A DNA stretch of 9,541 bases from Hyphomicrobiales bacterium (GTDB lineage Bacteria > Pseudomonadota > Alphaproteobacteria > Rhizobiales > Beijerinckiaceae), in NCBI GenBank assembly GCA_028290595.1, contig JAQGJO010000262.1, positions 1-9,541 of the forward strand, in the 5' to 3' direction. Positions within the stretch are counted from its first letter, which is position 1; the number at the start of each line of letters is the position of its first letter. Shown here piece by piece: positions 6,478-9,541 of this stretch. The notes under the pieces were generated by a model that saw nothing but the letters and a program-made list of their open reading frames with translations, was not told the DNA's origin and ran no database searches. Both the position numbers and the translations under genes were made by a program.

Positions 6478-6508
6478 AAAAAGCCCTCGTCCTGCAGGAC
6501 GAGGGCTT
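6478..6508. terminator. Convergent transcription terminator hairpin (FAH-family gene / argC)
   Basis: A perfect 12-bp stem (6481-6492 with 6497-6508, AAGCCCTCGTCC/GGACGAGGGCTT) closes the loop TGCA. It is 15 bases past the FAH-family stop and 21 bases past the argC stop. The AAA at 6478-6480 extends a run of five U on the minus-strand transcript, so it is a canonical Rho-independent terminator for argC; on the plus strand only GATTG follows, so it is weaker there. Confidence 0.88.
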
Positions 6509-6529
6509 GATTGCTTCGATGCTGCAGGC

Positions 6530-7483
6530 TTAGAGGCCCAGCATCAATTCCATGTTCTGTACGGCGGCGCGCGAGGCGCCCTTGCCGAGATTGTCTAGCT
6601 TGGCGATCAGCACGGCGTGGCGGTGCTTCTCGTTGGCATGGACGCGCAGTTCCATCTGGTTGGTGTCGTTGAGCGCTTCCGCCTCGAGCTTGCCGCCCTC
6701 CCCGGCCACTTCGGCGGCCGGTACGACACGCACGAACGAACCGCCCGGATAGCGCTTCGCCAGCACAGCCTCGAGGTCGGCGCCGGTCGGCTTGCCGGGC
6801 AATGTGTCGAGATGTAGCGGAATCGACACCAGCATGCCCTGGCGGAAATCGGCAACCGACGGCACGAAGATGGCGCGCCGCGACAGCTTTCCGTAATGCT
6901 GGATTTCCGGCATGTGCTTGTGTTCGAGGCCAAGCCCATAGAGTTCGAAATCGGGCGCGGTGCGCGCTTCGTATTCGGCGATCATCGACTTGCCGCCGCC
7001 GCTATAGCCGGAGACGGCATTGATCGTCACCGGAAAATCCGGCGGCAGAAGGCCGGCGTCGACCAGCGGCCGGATGAGCGCGATGGCGCCGGTGGCATAA
7101 CAGCCGGGATTGGCGACAAACTGCGACGCGCGAATTTTATCGGCCTGCCCATCGGCAAGTTCGGGAAATCCATAGGCCCAGTCCGGCGCGACGCGATGAG
7201 CGGTCGAGGCGTCCAGCACCTTCGGCCCACGGGCGCCCAGCGAGGCGACGAGCGCCACCGATTCCTTCGCCGCGTCGTCAGGCAGGCACAGGATCGTCAG
7301 ATCGACGCCTGCCAGAAGATCCTTCTTGGCGGCGGCATCCTTGCGCTTGGCGGGATCGATGGAGATGATTTCGACATCGCTGCGCGCGCCCAGAAGTTCA
7401 CGGATCAGCAGACCCGTGGTTCCAGCCTCGCCGTCGATGAATACTTTCGTCACCAGGACGTCCGCCAATACTTCCGCCACCAT
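6530..7483 (-). CDS. argC: N-acetyl-gamma-glutamyl-phosphate reductase ArgC (short type)
   Basis: It reduces N-acetylglutamyl 5-phosphate to the semialdehyde with NADPH, the third step of arginine synthesis in the cytoplasm. The 317-residue product is the short ArgC type common in rhizobia. It begins its nucleotide-binding fold with [17 protein letters not shown]. The catalytic cysteine C128 lies in [11 protein letters not shown], and the histidine H190 in [22 protein letters not shown] and the C-terminal [20 protein letters not shown] are hallmarks. ATG 7483 has AAGGAA about eight bases upstream; however, family members usually begin (M/V)[10 protein letters not shown], so the GTG at 7453 (ten codons later) is a real alternative start. 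It lies 98 bases after an unrelated exported-protein gene and is not next to other arginine genes, as is usual for scattered arg genes in this group. Confidence 0.96.
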   Translation of the reverse strand: MVAEVLADVLVTKVFIDGEAGTTGLLIRELLGARSDVEIISIDPAKRKDAAAKKDLLAGVDLTILCLPDDAAKESVALVASLGARGPKVLDASTAHRVAPDWAYGFPELADGQADKIRASQFVANPGCYATGAIALIRPLVDAGLLPPDFPVTINAVSGYSGGGKSMIAEYEARTAPDFELYGLGLEHKHMPEIQHYGKLSRRAIFVPSVADFRQGMLVSIPLHLDTLPGKPTGADLEAVLAKRYPGGSFVRVVPAAEVAGEGGKLEAEALNDTNQMELRVHANEKHRHAVLIAKLDNLGKGASRAAVQNMELMLGL

Positions 7484-7523
7484 GGCGCATTTCCTTCTCT
7501 CCGGGCTCCTCTTCCTGCAGCCC

Positions 7524-7554
7524 GACGCGGACCAGCCATTGGCCGACCCGCGTC
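7524..7554 (-). other. Strong RNA hairpin between the exported protein gene and argC
   Basis: Read on the minus strand, GACGCGGGTCGGCC and GGCTGGTCCGCGTC pair over 14 bp (three G-U wobbles) around the 3-base loop AAT. On the plus strand those wobbles become A-C mismatches, so the structure is favoured only in the transcript that runs through the two minus-strand genes. No U-run follows, so it is not a canonical terminator. It sits 28 bases past the upstream stop and 40 bases before the argC ATG. It could be a weak or Rho-assisted terminator, a processing/stability hairpin or a leader structure of argC. Confidence 0.55.
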
Positions 7555-7581
7555 ATCAAGTCAAGAAATCCCGCTTAAACC

Positions 7582-8835
7582 TTACTGGTTGGCGGTTGTC
7601 GTAACCTGCACTTTCGACAGAAACGTGACGGGATCGCGCAAGGCCATGGCTTCCATGAAGCGGATCGGCCCGTTCTTGCCCTTCAGGGACACGGTCAGGC
7701 TTTTCGGATCGCGGATGAAGGTGTTGACCGCCTCGGCAATCTTCAGGGCCGCGGGATCGCCGCCGAGCATCATCGGCAGGATGCCGGTCACGGCAACCGC
7801 CCATTCGCTCTTCACGTCCGCCGGCTTGCGGTTCACGGAAGCTGCATAGAAATCAAGCGCCTTGTCGAACAGGCCCTGATTGACGAAACGCATGGTCAGA
7901 TCGCCGACGTCGCCCTGGGCGAGCGCACCCAGACGTTCGTTCTTGCCGCCGACGAAAGCGCCCTTGTCGATATTGCCGAAATTGCCGCTGAAGCTCAGCG
8001 CGCCGGCGTTGACGCCGGTGATCGTATAGTCGACCAGGGAATAGGTCTTCTTGGCCACATCGTAATTGCCGCTCAGGGTCGCGCCGGCCTCGACACGCTC
8101 GTAGCCGAATTTGACCAGGGTACGCCCCGCTTCCGAAGCTTTCGGCGGCTCGAAGGAAACGCCCTTCAGCTCGCCTTTGCTCTGCACCGGCGTATCGCCA
8201 TTATAAGTCGTCGAGCCGTTCAAGGACGCCATGGCGATCTTGAAGAGATTTCCGCCGGGGGCGCTGGCCGGCGTATCCTTGTCGGGCACCTGAAGGTCGA
8301 AACCGGTCCACGAAAACTTGCCGAGGCGCGCAACGCCATTGGCGACATCGCCATCCTTCATGGCAATGATCAGTTTCGAGAAATCGCCGTCCTCCAGAAC
8401 GATCGGCCCGGATTTCACAGTGCCCGTCCCCGCCTTGCCGGTGACGGTGCCGTCGAAGCCGGCGATGGAGGCCTTCTGAAACTTCCCGCCATCGAGGCCG
8501 ATCACCTCATAGGAGCGCACGGTGATGGTGCCGGTGCTATCGCCTTTCGGTTCGACGACGATTTCCGGCGCGGCGATGCGCTTGGCCTGGGCCTTCGACA
8601 GGATGGCGACATATTCGTCCTTGGAGAGACCGGCGGCGAACAGCTTCGAGGCCTCATCGCGGCTCAGGTTGGTGTCGAGAAAATCGATGCGCTTGAACAG
8701 GACACTGCCTTTGCCGTCGGGCGCTTCGACACGCACATTGTCGAAGGTGAGATTCTCGAGCGCCAAAACAGTCAGGGGCTGCACGGCAAAGACCGCTGCT
8801 ACGGTCAGCATAAAGGGGCGGAAGGGCGAAAGCAT
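7582..8835 (-). CDS. Exported beta-rich protein of unknown function (417 aa)
   Basis: No family is recognised with confidence. From ATG 8835 the product has a signal peptide with a hydrophobic core (MLTVAAVFAV) and a likely cut after VLA (residue 25), giving a periplasmic or surface protein of about 392 residues. The frame runs open to 9159, but AGGAGTT at 8843-8849, seven bases upstream, and the signal peptide decide this start. The mature part alternates short beta-type stretches with Gly/Asp turns (ITVRSYEVIGLDGGKFQKASIAGFDG; ALSFSGNFGNI). Its C-terminal third contains a helical stretch (QGLFDKALDFYAASVNRKPAD, then GDPAALKIAEAVNTFIRDPKS) followed by LTVSLKGKNGPIRF. The layout recalls periplasmic YdgA/DUF945-like or AsmA-like proteins, but this is an impression only. 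No cysteines occur in the mature part. It lies between the NDH-2-like gene's terminator and argC, so probably has its own promoter. Confidence 0.82.
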   Translation of the reverse strand: MLSPFRPFMLTVAAVFAVQPLTVLALENLTFDNVRVEAPDGKGSVLFKRIDFLDTNLSRDEASKLFAAGLSKDEYVAILSKAQAKRIAAPEIVVEPKGDSTGTITVRSYEVIGLDGGKFQKASIAGFDGTVTGKAGTGTVKSGPIVLEDGDFSKLIIAMKDGDVANGVARLGKFSWTGFDLQVPDKDTPASAPGGNLFKIAMASLNGSTTYNGDTPVQSKGELKGVSFEPPKASEAGRTLVKFGYERVEAGATLSGNYDVAKKTYSLVDYTITGVNAGALSFSGNFGNIDKGAFVGGKNERLGALAQGDVGDLTMRFVNQGLFDKALDFYAASVNRKPADVKSEWAVAVTGILPMMLGGDPAALKIAEAVNTFIRDPKSLTVSLKGKNGPIRFMEAMALRDPVTFLSKVQVTTTANQ

Positions 8836-8875
8836 CACGGGCAACTCCTGTGCGGAAGTTAGATATTTAATAAAT

Positions 8876-8924
8876 GAAACGCGTCTTGCCGAGCCAAACT
8901 CCGGTCCCCGCGAAAACGCTTTAG
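8876..8924. repeat. Possible degenerate rhizobial intergenic repeat
   Basis: Read on the minus strand, the block starts CTAAAGCGTTTTCGCG, has ACCGG in the middle and ends AAGACGCGTTTC. This resembles an interspersed intergenic element I remember from Bradyrhizobium-type genomes (AAAGCGTTTTC ... ACCGG ... GAAAACGCG). Its outer arms, GCGTCTT (8881-8887) and AAAACGC (8913-8919), are inverted repeats with one mismatch. The identification rests on memory and one copy, so confidence is low. Confidence 0.3.
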
Positions 8925-8972
8925 CCTGAAACGGCCAATGCACTCCCTTTGACAGCCGTGCAACTGCAAACA

Positions 8973-8988
8973 TGTGCGCTAGCGCACA
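8973..8988. promoter_or_regulatory. Perfect 16-bp palindrome, candidate operator
   Basis: TGTGCGCT followed immediately by AGCGCACA is a perfect inverted repeat with no spacer, 138 bases upstream of the exported protein ATG and just past the terminator of the preceding gene. Without a loop it is better suited to binding a dimeric repressor or activator as DNA than to folding as RNA. It does not match CRP, FNR/FixK or LexA sites. Confidence 0.45.
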
Positions 8989-8994
8989 AATGGT

Positions 8995-9019
8995 AAAAGG
9001 ACGGCTTGCGCCGCCCTTT
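8995..9019 (-). terminator. Rho-independent terminator of the FAD oxidoreductase gene
   Basis: On the minus strand GGGCGGC and GCCGTCC pair over 7 bp with one G-U wobble around the tetraloop GCAA (GNRA type), extended by three A-U pairs and followed by TTTT (8995-8998 reversed). It starts 43 bases past the stop at 9062. The wobble and the U-run both fit transcription in this direction only. Confidence 0.75.
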
Positions 9020-9061
9020 GCAAATGCCAGAAAAATTGTGGCGATTTGGCGTACCGCGGTT

Positions 9062-9541
9062 CTATTGCGGTTCCACCACAGCAGGCGCCGTTTTCGCAAA
9101 TCCGACACTGCCCGCGCCTGGGAATTTAGGCGGATCGTCCACCACCGGCTTGGCCGCATTGAAGAGGTCGGCCTTTCGGCCGGTGCGGGGCGGATAAATC
9201 CGTTCGCGATTGATGCGCTGCTTCACCTGCTTCGCGGTCATGCCCTCGGTCAGCAGTTTCCGGTCCCAGCCATAGGTGTAGACGGCGCCCCAGGGGCCGA
9301 GATCAAGCACGGTCGAATACCAACCGATTTGCAGGGGCAGCATGTCTAGTCCAAGGAGATCGCAGACGACGTTATGTCCCGCGAACCGGCCCATGGGCCG
9401 GCCGTGCTGGCAGGACATCATGCTTTCGTGGTGGCCATCGATCAGCAGACTGGCGGCATCACCGGCGGCGAAGACATCCGTCGCTCCCGTGACGCGCAGG
9501 AATGGATCGACGGGAAGCCGGCCCAGTCCGTCATGCGCGAC
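9062..9541 (-). CDS. NDH-2-like FAD-dependent pyridine nucleotide oxidoreductase, 5' part outside window
   Basis: The last 159 residues of a flavoprotein of the NDH-2/pyridine-nucleotide disulfide oxidoreductase superfamily. Members oxidise NADH at the inner face of the membrane and reduce quinone without pumping protons. The second FAD-contact motif is clear in DVFAAGDAA, where the aspartate binds the flavin ribityl chain. It is followed by SMMSCQHGRPMGRFAGHNVVCDLLG, typical of this group (helix packing on FAD), then a C-terminal domain with aromatic WYSTVLDLGPWGAVYTYGWD and a Pro-rich tail ending at the TAG at 9062. The N-terminal Rossmann fold and any membrane helix lie beyond the window, so NDH-2 cannot be separated from related soluble oxidoreductases. 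An internal ATG at 9421 is not the start, since the frame is open and conserved upstream of it. A terminator follows. Confidence 0.85.
   Translation of the reverse strand, partial: VAHDGLGRLPVDPFLRVTGATDVFAAGDAASLLIDGHHESMMSCQHGRPMGRFAGHNVVCDLLGLDMLPLQIGWYSTVLDLGPWGAVYTYGWDRKLLTEGMTAKQVKQRINRERIYPPRTGRKADLFNAAKPVVDDPPKFPGAGSVGFAKTAPAVVEPQ

Larger units (their letters stand above)
8836..9061. other. Intergenic region upstream of the exported protein gene
   Basis: A 226-base gap between two minus-strand genes. From right to left it holds a terminator for the FAD oxidoreductase (8995-9019), a perfect 16-base palindrome (8973-8988), a possible degenerate interspersed repeat (8876-8924), an AT-rich patch (8861-8876) and the ribosome site of the exported protein gene (8843-8849). 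TTGCAG and TTGCAC, candidate -35 boxes on the minus strand, lie just downstream of the palindrome, but no good -10 partner is seen. Confidence 0.5.

Noticed and set aside
6896..7849. 317-codon plus-strand frame across argC and the next gene
   Set aside because: It spans two genes and their intergenic hairpin on the opposite strand and has no recognisable domain or ribosome site.

Overview
This is a chromosomal stretch of a moderately GC-rich alphaproteobacterium, most likely of the order Hyphomicrobiales (Rhizobiales). The evidence is protein content: a class I polyhydroxyalkanoate (PHA) synthase, a short type-2 ArgC, an AlaC/DapL-like aminotransferase and an NDH-2-like flavoprotein. There is also the order aminotransferase - small exported protein - divergent phaC. 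From memory, the phaC/aminotransferase neighbourhood also occurs in rhizobia such as Sinorhizobium meliloti; I could not check this. The genus cannot be resolved by eye.

Layout. Bases 1-1304 (minus): a 5'-complete, 3'-truncated AlaC-type aminotransferase and, upstream of it, a 160-residue exported protein of unknown function, probably one transcript. Bases 1305-1457: a divergent control region with TATTG/CAATA repeats and a good match to a sigma-54 (-24/-12) promoter pointing at phaC. Bases 1458-4032 (plus): phaC and a Maa/NodL-type sugar O-acetyltransferase, 13 bases apart. Bases 4035-4058: a terminator hairpin between convergent genes. Bases 4097-5380 (minus): a FadL/OmpP1-type outer-membrane channel with a recognisable sigma-70 promoter. 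Bases 5381-5613: a divergent control region with a perfect short palindrome between two ATTCGGG direct repeats. Bases 5614-6465 (plus): a fumarylacetoacetate hydrolase (FAH) family enzyme, followed by a second convergent terminator. Bases 6530-9541 (minus): argC, a 417-residue exported protein of unknown function, and the C-terminal part of an NDH-2-like FAD oxidoreductase that runs off the window.

How the genes work together. The window is mostly housekeeping: carbon storage (PhaC), amino-acid metabolism (AlaC-like, ArgC), uptake of hydrophobic compounds (FadL) possibly paired with a catabolic FAH-family hydrolase, and respiration (NDH-2-like). No mobile element, CRISPR array, tRNA, rRNA or defence system was seen. 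The least explained items are the two exported proteins, the basic N-terminal tail of PhaC, the sigma-54-like site five bases from the phaC transcript start/ATG, and several palindromes in the intergenic regions. No stretch longer than 300 bases lacks a gene; the largest gaps are 5381-5613 and 8836-9061.
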